From Notospermus geniculatus (taxonomy: Eukaryota; Nemertea; Pilidiophora; Heteronemertea; Lineidae): DNA of 64,000 bases. A model generated the notes under the pieces. It was not told the DNA's origin and ran no database searches. It was given only the letters and a program-made list of their open reading frames with translations. The stretch spans positions 139,226 through 203,225 of the forward strand of contig NMRB01000193.1 in the NCBI GenBank assembly GCA_002633025.1, in the 5' to 3' direction. Both the position numbers and the translations under genes were made by a program. Of the stretch, positions 9,790 to 21,409 are shown in pieces. Each line of letters opens with the position of its first letter. Within the stretch, counting starts at the first letter, position 1.

Positions 9790-12700
9790 ACGAGCCAATT
9801 TGTAAGGGCGGTGGTCAAACAACAGACAATCATAATGGGCACACTAATCGATGTTTTCAAGCTGGTTGACCGGAGAGTAGCAACCGTCACCATCCATCTT
9901 CACTGGTGAACTTGACCGCAGACATGTCGTCCCCGTCAGCCTAACCAGCAATCAGCGCCTTCCCTGAATGTCACTTTGTTATTCCTATTACATAAACTTT
10001 CCTCGCATCTCCGTTTTCTGTCGGCAAATTAATTAGGGGGAGCAGGCAGGAAATTGCCCGGTGATTGAGATTGTGAAACAAAATACATAGCAGGTACTTA
10101 GCAAAATAGGGGCAACGTCAGTGTTGTCGCTTTTGTTCGGGAGATCATCAGACGTCGACCGAAATGCCGTCGCGTCGATTCACTCCTGAAGTTGGTTGGT
10201 TACTCGAAGCACGGAGAACTGAATACCTTTGTTCGGCAATGTTTCGTGCACTATTCTTTCGTTACACTGTGGTCGGCCGTTCGAGTCCGATATAGAGCCG
10301 GTGTAAGGTTTTTCAGTGTTCCCCATCTCTGAGTGTCCCCTTCCTATTGTATGACGGAATAAGCTGCGACTTGACAATAGGGCACACACAGAGAAAACTG
10401 TGAAAACTATAGTAACGCACTTTTGTTTTCAAAATAAACCAAGAAATTGACGTCAGCGTCCCCCCAGCCACGTTTTAGTCATGAAACATCAAATACAAAT
10501 GGCAATCTCTCTCATAACTTGTCAAGGTGTTGATAGGCCGGGGGTTCCAAGAGCTGACAAGTTGGTGTCATACAGGACTGGTGCTACATGTATATGAGAC
10601 GCTTTGGTTGTCTCGCTTTACACCATTGGATAAGTATCGTCAAAAAATATCAACAGGCTCGTTGATGTAGGCCTCGTGAATAGGCCTACCGAAGATTACG
10701 ATAAGGAATAGCTGCACCACCGTTCACGCTTGTTGTAGTTAAATTTTTGAAGAGTTGTGACAGCATAATACATATAAGCCTTCGGTCCACCTATCAAATT
10801 GGTTGGTTTTTGAGACCAGGTGTAGCAGTAAAAAGTGTCCCCCTGTAAAAAGTGTCCACTTCTATTGTTGAATGACGGAATAAACGGCATGCGTATAGAA
10901 ACCAATTGTCAGGGATTTAGAATGTAACAATAGGATCTTTTGTTCCCCGGACAGTTTTTCCTATTAGGACATTCTTTCCCCGTCTTCCCCGTGTTTGAAA
11001 AAACCCGCCACGCGCTATACACCTGTTTTCAGCACATTTCATTCATTTATACTACTCGGCGAGAGAGGTCGCGCTTGCTGCTCAAATTTCGCAAGGTTTT
11101 TGGTTTATAGCGCATGCGCAATACGCAGCAAACTTACCACGACATCTGTCGCCGGGTTTGATAACTAGTAATTGCCGAGTTTATTGCGCTTGAAACACCA
11201 ATCTAAAAGCCCGGTTGACACACGTGTCTGAATTAGCCCCGGCGGGCTCGGCGGGTCTAGACACGGCAAAAAATAGGTGTACGCGCAAGAAACCTGGTGG
11301 GGTTTCGGTGGGTTTGGGATAGCTGGAAGTACAGCTATAATGTAGGTGGTGCTATTTTGTCCCTAATTGCCATATTGTGAAAATCCAGTCACTTGGATGT
11401 TACGGTAACGATTCCAGATGATTCCCTCCATGCGAACTAACGTCATCAAATACAACAGGTTGTTTTCAAAGCGATGGAGGTGTCTATTCACTTGGAAAAC
11501 CGAATAGACCCCGGCTAAGTGGAAAAATGATCATGTACCTGAAAAATCTATATTTCAGGAACTCGAAGTCGGAGTGGAAATCAGAGTCGCAGCAGAACGT
11601 AACCTTAGCTGTGTTGGCTGATTCTGACATTCTAAGATTTGAGCCAACCCCGGTGTGTGGAGAGTCAGGTTCGTTTTTTATGATCGTTTCGACTTGGCAT
11701 TTTTCCCAAAAGAAACATCAAATGCTTGAAAGCTGACGAAACGACATGGCATGATGGGTTTTCCACTGTCTCTGCATTCTTGTACTATCACGTACCGGAC
11801 ACAAAATTTGATTGTATTGACAGTTGGAAGTTATTTTTGTAGATCTTGAGGGTTTTCAGGTGGCAAATACTTCAATTTCGTTACAGATGCGGCCAGTGAT
11901 GTGTACATTTGTCTAAAAATTGTTTGGAAAATGTATCTTTTTGAGTGTTAAACAAGCTAATGTGTCCAGGCATCGTGATTTACAAGCATTTGCAACTGAA
12001 TATGTCTGATAAAATCGTGATGGATCGGTTTTTCTGTTTAAAGAGGCTTGATGTTAGGGCCATACGAACCTAATTTCAACATTTCAAACGCAAAACTCAA
12101 GTGTTAGGAAGGACTCGCTTGAACTGCAGCTCAAACAAGTGGTGTTTTTCAGTCCTGACAATATAAATAAGGGAAAATCTTCTTTCATTCCTGAGAAATC
12201 GAAGTTCGCCTCGCCGTGCTCACATTGAAATCCAAATTCGGCTTTGTAACGTATTGCTTGAGCAAGTTGCATGACGACCTAGTGCGCCAAGAAAATATTT
12301 CTTCTGCCTCAGCGTACTGTTCTGATAGAGTCCTCCCTCAAAAACACTTTCTTGCCATTGTCCGACCCCCAATGTTTCGTGGTTACACCGATTTTCCGTT
12401 CGATCTGCTCGCTGAGCGCTACCAAAATGCGATTGTCCGTCAGAAAACCTAAATCATGATTCGGCTCACGCTGATATCAACTCTTCAATTCAAAAAAATC
12501 AAAATTCATAGCGATACTTAAGGCTGGTAGAATTTCTTTACTAAAAATACTGAAAAAGAAAGCTGTGTTGACTACCACTAGTCACAGATTCAAATTTCCC
12601 GCAAGGTAACTTCGACCGTCGGCCATTTTGAATAATGGACACAGAATACTTGACTGAGATACCAGAAGTATGTCATCGGTGTCCCAAATGTAGGTGACTG

Positions 12701-13230
12701 ATATGAATGGCTCACTTGTATATTTTTACTGATACAAGTCGAAAAAAAGAATATTCATTTACAAATATTGTGCACTTGTTATCGCGGCTACACTTTGACC
12801 CGTGGCCAGTGAGACAAATATCATTGCATTTGTGGTCCGTTTTGATCTTCTGAGTTGACACGATCAGCTCTCAGTTTTAGGCACTTTACAACACTGCAAC
12901 GTGAGTCCACACTTTTTTCCGGAGGGTTTGAGAGTGTGTGTTCATGCCAGGTGTGAAGGGATACCTAGTAAGCACAAAATAATGCACGCACAAAATTGAA
13001 AAACCGATATCTTTTCTGTAACCTAAAGTAATCTATTAAACCAAATCTATTACTTAAGTATAAACCCTGCTCCGTACATTCCGTGGTAAAAATGTGAATT
13101 TGGGTTAGCAGAAATGTTATTAATTAACTTTTAATTAGACCCTAAAATTTAACCTTCGGGGCAAAATTCTGACTCTTGGCTACCGACTCCGCTGTTCCGG
13201 ATTATACCATTACATAAAGACAAGCAGTCT
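9790..13230. other. Intergenic sequence between MRPS5 and the NPAS4-like gene
   Basis: I recognise no gene. A repeat related to 28320-28425 (GCCGGTGTAAGG then TTCCCC, ending in CACACAGAGAAA) lies at 10272-10395. An exon-sized open stretch at 11559-11670 follows a good acceptor but has no recognisable product. Confidence 0.5.
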
Positions 13231-13231
13231 T

Positions 13232-13374
13232 CAGGTGCCTATAGAGAGTTTTCTCGAAAAAAATTATTTCAGTTACCCGTTATAAACTAAGGTCTAAAAA
13301 TGCCCTGGTTCATATTTTCTGGAATACGTGAAGATTTCACGCGGATATCACCAAAATCTCTCTATAGGCACCTG
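13232..13374. mobile_element. CAGGTGCCTATAGAGAG MITE
   Basis: Terminal inverted repeats CAGGTGCCTATAGAGAG and CTCTCTATAGGCACCTG bound 143 bp of non-coding DNA. Confidence 0.7.
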
Positions 13375-13962
13375 GAGGACTAAGTTTACTATCAGGTAAA
13401 ACGGATAATTTATAAAAATCATCGAGCAATTAAGTGCAAAACAAAACCGGAAATCGCAGGAAAAGCGGGGAATTCCACCCGAGTCGATCAACAAGCTATT
13501 GTTATGAGCTGCCGCACAATAGTTCTGAGACCGCCGGTAGGCCTGTGCTGCGTTCTGCCAGGTATCCCTTCCTACAAGACAAAATATTTGGACGGCGACC
13601 AATTTTGTCGCGCAAGAAAAAGACAGAACATCAGCGCTCATCGAGGACTCATGACGTAATATCTAGTTGGTATTGTCCATTAATATCGATCAAAAGTCAT
13701 TACAATAATTGACATAATTACGGTGCAGTGCCGCGTTTGTCACCCGATACCGGACGTTGTGCTTGCTATGGGTTTTTTGATGAAAGTAATGACCATTGAT
13801 TCCCACAGCTCTTACAGCTTTGAATTGCAAATAGTGTGAAAAGGTTAAAAAATGGAGTTGACAGTTTCGGAGACCCGTCTTGATATAGGGAACTCCGGGC
13901 CGACGTAACGGTCCTTAGTGCTGCTCCCCCTCCATCACAGAACACAAACAAAAAGTATAATG

Positions 13963-14080
13963 CGCTGACGGAGGGTGCTTATCATGTCCCCTCAGCAAGC
14001 GGCAGGTCCCGGGTTCGAATCCAGCCCAGGCCAAATGAAATTTCATTCCCGGCTCTTCACGTCCGTCGCATGGGACACTA
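13963..14080 (+). mobile_element. tRNA-derived SINE fragment
   Basis: A polymerase III B-box (GGGTTCGAATCC) follows a degraded tRNA-like 5' part, and a non-tRNA body ends against the MITE at 14081. It does not fold into a complete tRNA by inspection. Confidence 0.45.
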
Positions 14081-14230
14081 AGGAGGTTTCGAAATCAAAC
14101 GATAAACGTAAACGTTAACGACAACTTTATTTTTGTACCGAAAATGCAATGCAAAATCTGGTTAATGTGTAGTATGAAAAATAACGTTGTCGTAAAGTTT
14201 TGGTTTATCGTTTGATTTCGAAACCTCCCC
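14081..14230. mobile_element. Palindromic TA-type MITE (AATCAAACGATAAACG), copy 1
   Basis: Near-perfect arms starting GGAGGTTTCGAAATCAAACG enclose a short centre with GTACCGAAAATGCAAT. Other members are at 16872, 37178, 41852 and 55599. Confidence 0.75.
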
Positions 14231-14828
14231 GGTAAGCCGTGGTGCCTTGTACCTTGTTTCTTTGCAAGGGCAAGTAAAAGACCCTCATCCACGTGAGGAA
14301 CATGAGTAGCTTGAGATGGCCTCTTCCGTACTTACTAGGGCCAATAATGCTATGGCTTCGGCCCTGGCAAAAAAATCAAATACATGTACAACAAATAATA
14401 CGGAGGGAACGAGCATTGGGAACCCCTGGTTACCTCAGGATGCGCTTGGAATTACCAAAAGAGTCAAACGAAAGTAATACATGTAGCCTATTACTTTAAT
14501 TTGTATACATGTATCTTATGAATTACATGTATTATCTGCGGATCTCTGTATACCTTGCCGATCACAAATCCTTGCGGCGACCGCAGATGATTTTCAAATA
14601 TCTGAAGATACATGTATAATAAAAATATTTGGCGGTCACAAGTTGAATAAAGGTCATTTGGACGAACCTTGTTAGAGATTGTTTGAGCGACAAGGGTTCG
14701 TCAAAATGACGAACCGTGGATTTGTCATCTCGACGAATCCGATAGCCTACTCAATTCGGTGATAAATGGAAAACGAACCTAGGTTCGTCATTTTGACGAA
14801 GCAGAGTTTTTCAGTGTGGTACTATGAA

Positions 14829-15083
14829 AGATAATGTATCATGACTTCATTGTTTACATTTAATGTTTGTAAACATGGATGTTTACATTATGTTATTTTG
14901 GACTTTTGGGACATGCCAACCCGCCAAATTGAATACATGTACTTTCAGTTTCAAAAGAATATCTAGAGGGGGCATGCTACCAACAAATTACTCATAAGAC
15001 AAAGAAAGACTGGACATAAACAAACAAAATGTAAATAAACAATGATTTTCGCGGCCCGCGAAAATATCCGTGATACATTATCT
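14829..15083. mobile_element. TTAA-type MITE (AGATAATGTATCA), copy 1
   Basis: The ends AGATAATGTATCA and TGATACATTATCT enclose about 255 bp, with TTAA on the right (15084-15087) and a mutated TGAA on the left. Three relatives are at 30668, 37786 and 60362. Confidence 0.75.
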
Positions 15084-15593
15084 TTAACTTCAATGCATTT
15101 TCCGTTTGGTTATAAAAGGTACCACTGAGTCACTTTTTGAAACAGGCCCCTAGTCGGAGGAGTTGGCGTCAGGTCTGCTATAGGAACCTTGACTGTTGAG
15201 TTTTTTGTGTTGCCTTTAAATAGTGACAAGCAATAGACCCCACCGGGCTGGCACAGTCTAATTATAGCATCCTGAACACGTTGTTTATGAACTGCGATCA
15301 CAGGGGGGTTATGTGACTGTGTCTGGAATATTCGTTCATGGCCCGGGGTTCATGGTTTCTTGGAAATACAGAAACTTCGATGCACTCCCTCCCAGAAGGT
15401 GTAAAAAGGTCAATGAATGATTTTAATACGCGGTTGGTTCACGCCACTGTCAGAGATCACGGGGCACACTGTCAATCTTTTATCATGTTTTTTTTTAATA
15501 TACCAATTCAGGGCCCAAATCTTTCACACACAAATCGACCTGTAAGATCGTATCCAGCATATTCAGAAAAACTCATCAAATATCGGACTTTTT

Positions 15594-15715
15594 GAGTCTT
15601 TTCTAGAGTTTCAGATTGTAAAGTTCCACTTGAAAAAGACCCCGATCGTGAATTCTGGAGATTGACTTCTTGCTTATTATCATTTTGTGTGTCAATTTTG
15701 TGCTATTCTGTATCT
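15594..15715. mobile_element. Foldback element fragment, copy B
   Basis: Matches the loop and right half of 7231-7420 (AGTCTTTTCTAGAGTTTCAG through TTATTATCATTTTGTG), but the left arm and most of the GACCCCGG hairpin are missing. Confidence 0.55.
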
Positions 15716-16286
15716 TGGAAATATCGGACTTTGGGGCTATCCTTCTTCAAAAAGAATTTTTTTTAAAATATGCAAATTGTAATACATGTACATGTACATG
15801 TACGTCTTCGGAATTAGTTTTGCCGACATTTTAGTATGATGCTGATTTTATATGACGTGAATGACAAATACTGCGTTTTTACAAAAAATCAGTCGCGGGT
15901 GCCGATTGCAAAGTGCCCGGTTAAAAATAGAATTCTTAATGTATAACATCTTGAATAAAACTTCGAGAAATTTCACCTCCACAATAATTGATGATCTGAC
16001 GAAACGTCATAAATTTGCAGCCAATCATAAGTTCGCATTGGTGAAGACTGCTGCCGCCAGTGATTGGTTCCTCACCAAGTGTCATAAAAATAGACCAGGT
16101 ATCAGAGCTAAAATTAGATTTCTTTTTGCTGCTTTTATATCATATACTATGACCAACCCATCATGTCAAGTTAAAAAAACGTCACGAAGTATTACTTGGA
16201 CAATCCTACAACGGGAGGCCACGCCCCTAAGCGAATTTCCCCCGCTGATTCTAAGAATAGTCCGTGCTTTCGTTACGTTGTTTAGA

Positions 16287-16325
16287 TGACGTCACTAGGG
16301 CTTCCTCGGCGGCTACGATATAAGG
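16287..16325 (+). promoter_or_regulatory. Proximal promoter: CRE plus TATA-like box
   Basis: A perfect palindromic cAMP-response element TGACGTCA is at 16287-16294, and a TATA-like GATATAAGG is at 16318-16326, about 24 bp further on. The first coding ATG of the NPAS4-like gene is at 16373, which leaves room for a short 5' UTR if transcription starts near 16345-16350. Vertebrate NPAS4 is an activity-induced immediate-early gene; a CRE at core-promoter distance would suit CREB-type control. That role is inferred. Confidence 0.6.
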
Positions 16326-16372
16326 CAGGGTCCAATGATCTTCGCAATTTCATCGGATAACATTGATTTAGA

Positions 16373-16449
16373 ATGGCAGGACTTTGGCATCAAGAGCGCC
16401 TTGGAAGTTTTCAAGGGGGCTACAACATGGGACGCGAGCAAGACGAAAG
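16373..16449 (+). CDS. NPAS4: NPAS4-like bHLH-PAS gene, exon 1
   Basis: The ATG has an A at -3 and a G at +4. The exon encodes MAGLWHQERLGSFQGGYNMG and on to QDE, then leaves two bases (AG) before a consensus GTAAGT donor at 16450. Phase 2 exactly fits the next exon (T TAT CCG, giving Ser-Tyr-Pro). The start was chosen because of the context, the upstream CRE/TATA and the phase match. The leader has no recognised domain. In vertebrate NPAS4 the bHLH begins within the first few residues, so this upstream coding exon is unusual. Confidence rests on phase and promoter rather than homology. Confidence 0.62.
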
Positions 16450-16871
16450 GTAAGTGACAATTTTGATATTTTTGACGCCAATATCAAACTAGACTATAGG
16501 GACACATAAAACTAATTCTGATGGCAGCGGTCATCATGCGCTTTAGGTGCAAAGTTTTTTTCCGATCCTTTCAGTATAGTGGGATGGATTTCATTAACTT
16601 TTCATTCATTTCTTCGTATGATCTGGCCATCAAGCACTTATTAAGATAAGCCTATGACGGCCGTTTCCTCTTTTTCTGTAAGTTGCGCTTGCATCGAAGT
16701 CATCTATAAGAAAGTAACTGTTGGCCTGCCTTCAAGATCGGTGAATTGGAATAGCCTAAGTGCAATTTGAAAACTGCAAATGAATTTTACCTACATGTAT
16801 TGCCATCATACAAAACTTATGCATCTAACCTTTACCCAAAGAATGTTGTGCACGTCCATTGTTTATAATTA

Positions 16872-17032
16872 GGGAGTTAAAAAAATCAAACGATAAACGT
16901 TAACTTTAACTTTACGACAACGTTATTTTTCATACTACGAATTCACCATATACATGTAATATATTGCAATTTCGGTACAAAAACTGACGTTGTCGTAAAG
17001 TTAACGTTTATCGTTTGATTTCTTAAACTCCC
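16872..17032. mobile_element. Palindromic TA-type MITE, copy 2
   Basis: GGGAGTT...AATCAAACGATAAACG arms with TA immediately outside both ends (16870-16871 and 17033-17034), indicating a Tc1/mariner-type insertion. It lies in intron 1 of the NPAS4-like gene. Confidence 0.8.
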
Positions 17033-17295
17033 TATTGTCTAAACTACATAATATAAATTTTTACGACATGTTGGCTGTCGAGTTATTTCGAGTGTTCTTT
17101 TAAAGTGTTTTTGCTCAAAACTATTCAATTTAATGAATGACCACTTCTTATTATCAAAGTTTAATTTTTTGTTGCCCATCAGTACATTCAACTTCTGAAT
17201 GACCACATCTGCTGTGTTTTGAAGTTTGGTATCTATTTCTGCCCATAATGAGTACATGTATATTCAATACGAAAGACCACAATGCTATTTTGTTA

Positions 17296-17529
17296 AGCAT
17301 GGCGCACACGAGCGACTAAAATGGGGGCGACTACCGATGCGACTACTAGGTCGCATACGATAATTACCTTTGAGGTCGATCAGTGATGTCATCCGCGACA
17401 TCACTGATCTCCCAGTGAAGCATTTGTCGCAAACGAGTCATAAAAAACTAAAAAAACTAAAAATATGTTCAGTCGCTCCTGTAGTCGCAAGGCTAGTCGC
17501 CTAGAAAAATCGCTCGTGTGCGCCATGCT
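17296..17529. mobile_element. MITE with TTA duplication (AGCATGGCGCACACGAGCGA)
   Basis: A 20-bp perfect terminal inverted repeat AGCATGGCGCACACGAGCGA and TTA at 17293-17295 and 17530-17532 point to a PIF/Harbinger-type element of 234 bp. An internal palindrome (GATCAGTGATGTC and complement) sits near 17378-17411. Confidence 0.8.
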
Positions 17530-17742
17530 TTAGAGTTCAAGCATTTTTGCAGTACAAGTGTTCGCTGTCAATTTTGCAGTCATAACCAAGCGTCAAATCT
17601 GAATGAGGTACATGTATTCCGATTCCGCGACCACGGGTACTTTTTGACGGATGGTTAAAGGTACTAAGTGGAATCTCTTAATTGAGGAAACCTTTGAAGC
17701 TGTCCAGTTCGACCCTTAAAGGGGTCCATACACGGTCAATTG

Positions 17743-18089
17743 TACCCGCGCTCCAATACCGTCCTGGGCGGGAAATCAGAGTAGGCGGCCGATTGTCATG
17801 TGGGCCGAGCTTTGTACGGCCGGTATTGTATAGAAATTGCCGTCAAGCGAATAGGCCCTATTGGTATGCAACAGCAATTTTAGCATGTCAAAACCTCGCG
17901 GCGCTCTGGTGATTCACGGACTACATCAAGTCATGGTCTGATCATCTTACAATGAGGCCTGTTGCATACCAATAGGGCCTATTCGCTTGACGGCAATTTC
18001 TATACAATACCGACCGTACAAAGCTCGGCCCACATGACAATCGGCCGCCTACTCTGATTTCCCGCCCAGGACGGTATTGGGGCGCGGGT
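17743..18089. mobile_element. Long-arm inverted repeat element
   Basis: Two arms of about 130 bp (17743-17874 and 17958-18089) are nearly exact complements and enclose an ~85-bp loop. The short overlapping ORF is a consequence of the arm. Confidence 0.75.
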
Positions 18090-18148
18090 ACAGTATTATT
18101 GCACAATATAGGGCCCAAAATACATGTGCTTCTGGCATGATGGTTAAT

Positions 18149-18640
18149 ACCCCAATCACACTGAGCTAGTTCTCTGTACTTTCTTGAAAATTTTGCCGAA
18201 CGGGCTCAAACTGCCTGCGAACGGATGAGTGGACGTAGTGGCAACTTTTTACTGTCTTTGTACGAACTTCATGGACGGGAAGGTGCTCCAGAACATCAAT
18301 GCATTATTTTGCCAAGGGTTACACGTTCTAGCCCGTTTTACGGTTTTTTAGGACGGGGCAGGACGTTTTGAGAACTAACTTCAATGTGACAGGCCCTTAA
18401 GGGCCCGTCACACTGAAGCTAGTTCTCAAAACGTCCTGCCCCGTCCTAAAAAATCGTAAAACGGCCTAGAACGTGTAACCCTTGGCCAAATAATGCCTCG
18501 ACGTTCTGGAGCACCCTTCCCGTCCAGGAAGTTCGTAAAAGACTGTAAAAAGTTGTCACTACGTCCAATCCGTCCGCACACAGTCTGAGCCCGAATTGTC
18601 AAGAACGTACTCAGAACTAGCTCAGTGGGGCATGAAGGCA
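18149..18640. mobile_element. Head-to-head pair of AGCTAGTTCTCA elements
   Basis: Two ~245-bp copies meet tail to tail at a palindromic centre (about 18391-18408, CCCTTAAGGGCC). A single copy of the same unit lies at 31738-32015, and that arrangement suggests the unit rather than the dimer is the mobile form. Each unit contains AAAACGTCCTGCCC and GTTCGTAAAAGACTG. Confidence 0.65.
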
Positions 18641-19154
18641 TTGGCGCATTAAGAAAGATTGGCAATAAAATTATCCCATTTTGATTCTCATATTGTGCAA
18701 TAATATTGATTGTGTATGGGCCGCTGAAAGATGTTTTCAATACCGGACCGGAGGTGAAAGTGAACAGACGTGACGAATATGGGATTGCACTCTTCTTTCC
18801 CTCCTTACTGAGATGTCCTGACGGAGGTGTCCGAGATTTTACTGAAATTTACATACATTGCCACTAGGCAATACCCGTTTGGTGGCGGAACTGTAAATTC
18901 ATGCGTCATTATAGGAGCGCTTGGTGGAGGTAATGTGAGGTTGAGATCTGGTCCGACTCCCACTCCCGCTCCAACTCCGAGGTGCTGAATTTCGGATTTT
19001 TCAAGTTGGAGATAAATTTACCACCCAGGCGGGTTCTGTTCTTTCTCCTAGAATGAGTAAACACCATTGCTTTGGAAAACTCCGTTGTATTTGATGACGT
19101 AGTTCCCAAAAAGGAATCCTCTAGAGTGGGATTCGAGACTCGGAACATCCCTAA

Positions 19155-19251
19155 TGACGTCATCCTCGTTCGCGTGGCCTAATGACGTCATTCCGCCGCA
19201 CATGACGTTGCCGACGTCACGGATGACGCGACGGCAATCTCGGTGACGTCA
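19155..19251 (+). promoter_or_regulatory. CRE cluster in intron 1
   Basis: Three exact TGACGTCA palindromes (19155-19162, 19183-19190 and 19244-19251) lie within 97 bp. Several near matches accompany them (TGACGTTG, GACGTCAC, GATGACGCG). The cluster is inside the NPAS4-like transcription unit, about 880 bp before exon 2. It could be an internal enhancer or an alternative promoter; nothing in the sequence decides which. Confidence 0.5.
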
Positions 19252-20131
19252 TGACGCCAATAGGCCTGAACAGCATTGTTATTTTCGTTATTATATCTTA
19301 ATATTTCAAAAACTATATGGGAAGTGATATCAAAATTCCGGCTTCGTAAGGACACTTCCTAGGCCCGTCTGCACTTGCATACCAAGTTCGGCGGCGATCC
19401 GTTCATTAGTCTCGGAGAAAATCGCAAACAAACAAACATCTCCACGAAATGTGCATTGTACATGTACATGAAGAATTTTCGTTTTTTGTCCTATTGATGC
19501 CAAAAGTTATGTGTCAAAACATTTCAGCAATTTATTTCACGAAGAAATGTAGGCCATTTAGGCCATCGCAGGTGAGAAAGTGCAGTTTGAATGGGGAAAC
19601 CCGGGATTATCGATCGTCGGCCGTGACGGCCAAATGGAGTTCAACATGGCGGATGTATTCTTGACGACGAAAAATATGTCAGAATTCGGCAATGTCGCGC
19701 GACAAACACAAGCCCCAAAAATATTTTCCTTTCGTGATAGGAAAGGGTTTTAGGTGGTTATATTGCTCACACATTTATTTTTACAAAATCATCTTCCAAA
19801 TATCCACTGACAGCGTCAGCTCATGGCGGCCCGAGTCAAAAGTGTAAACATCGAAATCGCGTTCGCATTTTTCGGCGGCTGCGTCTATACGCATTTATCC
19901 TGATTACTTGAGTATTTTTTTGTGGTATTTCGATGAAATATTTATTCAGGATTATAGACATGTATGGAATATTGACAGTCAAATGACAAAGGAAGAGGAA
20001 ATCACTTGGGTTCACAACAAGGCCCTCTGAAATTTCGGCCAAACATGTAAACTTCGGCGATAATTACGTCACGGATTATAGTATGATGTCAAATCTGAGG
20101 GTCATGACGTCCTATTCTTCTCTTTTTCCAG

Positions 20132-20314
20132 TTATCCGGTACAACATGTGTCAATTCCGACATCACAACAAGACCCTAGACAGTACGGGCAGATGTTCAC
20201 TGACATCAGCCAACAAGGGGATTACCGGCCAGAGCAGGTCATCCCAACAGGTCCTTGTTGGAGACAGCCACCACAGGAGGACGAACAATCATTGGACGGG
20301 CAGGAATCTACCAG
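20132..20314 (+). CDS. NPAS4: NPAS4-like gene, exon 2 (Gln/Pro-rich leader)
   Basis: This 183-nt exon lies between CTTTTTCCAG and GTACGA. It takes one base to complete Ser, runs 60 codons without a stop (YPVQHVSIPTSQQDPRQYGQ, continuing to LDGQEST) and leaves AG, which joins G of either bHLH exon to form Arg. It is rich in Gln, Pro and acidic residues and looks disordered. Phase agrees with both neighbours. It adds about 60 residues ahead of the bHLH, unlike vertebrate NPAS4. The intron that follows is about 17.8 kb. Confidence 0.68.
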
Positions 20315-21070
20315 GTACGAAGTTTTCTATATGCTGTGTCACACTGTTCATGCGGCTTTTTGGACATTTGTTTATTTAGAAAAAGAAAATTCTACTGATA
20401 GAGCGCAATGCATTCGTTTGTTCGTAGAACGGCGACATTAAATTTAGTCGGGGCCTACTGAAGCGAAAATCACGTCGCGAGTGGTTCATAATTTATAGTT
20501 CAGTTTACAACTGAACATTCAAAATCTGCGACCAAACGAATACTCGATAAATGAAAACGACATGTATCTAAAAAGATTTGAGATTAAACAGTGGCAGATT
20601 CCAGATTCAGTAAAAAAGCTGATTCGCAGACATGAGTAACTGGTGTAACACTTTGGCTTGATTCTCGAGAACGTATTGGTCATTTCTGTCCTAATTAGGT
20701 CGGAACGGTCGACGGTAGCCTAACTTGACATGTAGCATTGAGATCAGGATGTTCAACGAATGGAAATTACTGTCTTGTCATCTTCCTCTTCAAGAAGACA
20801 GGAAGTTCCGACTCAGGGTTCCTGCTGGCGCCTTTTTTTACTGCATGGGTAACAGTGACTGTCGGGGAGACGCATCTTGGGGCAAGCTGGCTGGGTGAGA
20901 CCGTGAGAACGCGTTTGAGTGAGACGACGGGATCATGATTGGGTGAGACCATGGATCTGGTTGGGTGACACCAACGGGACAACCCTAATTTTTCTAATAA
21001 TCACAGCTACATGTATGGATACGTCTCTTGTTAAGGCGTGAAAAAATCACCAACTTTTAATCAAGGACAG

Positions 21071-21242
21071 GTGTAATATAATCAGATGCACCCCGTCTCT
21101 GCTGCATCCCTCTATTGCATGGGAGGTATGGTCACTGCAGGCTCTGTCAGTAGATGCGTGTCCCATTGTAACTGCTGCTTATTCCGTGAAAGTCTATTGT
21201 TGGGTGGCATTCTGTTACAGGGTGCATCTGATTATATTACAC
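21071..21242. mobile_element. TGTAATATAATCAGATGCACC MITE
   Basis: Terminal inverted repeats starting GTGTAATATAATCAGATGCA and ending with the complement abut the related element at 21241, so two members sit side by side. Confidence 0.65.
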
Positions 21243-21409
21243 AGGTGTGATAGAATCTAATGCCCCGTCTTTCTGATGTCCCCATGCATTGTTTGTCACA
21301 GGATTAAGGGTCTTGGTCTCTCGAGAGGCCAATTCAATGGTGCCGCTTAATCCGTATGTGTTGTTGGGGGACATCACATATCGGGGGCATTACATTCTAT
21401 TACACCTGT
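21243..21409. mobile_element. GTGTGATAGAATCTAATGCC MITE
   Basis: Arms AGGTGTGATAGAATCTAATG and CATTACATTCTATTACACCT surround about 120 bp. The body (AGGATTAAGGGTCTTGGTCT, GGGGGACATCACATATCGGG) recurs at 48229-48482 and 49388-49644. Confidence 0.7.

Noticed and set aside
9489-9893. 134-codon minus-strand frame
   Set aside because: Lies inside the GGCGCGGATCC repeat; low-complexity Pro/Gly/Arg composition.
11559-11670. Exon-like open segment after TATATTTCAG
   Set aside because: Good acceptor, but a weak donor (TCAG-GTTCGT), no recognised protein and no partner exon in phase.
15861-16289. 142-codon plus-strand open frame just upstream of the NPAS4-like exon 1
   Set aside because: No recognisable domain. 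It starts and ends arbitrarily, and its end overlaps the CRE, so it is more likely chance in promoter-proximal DNA.
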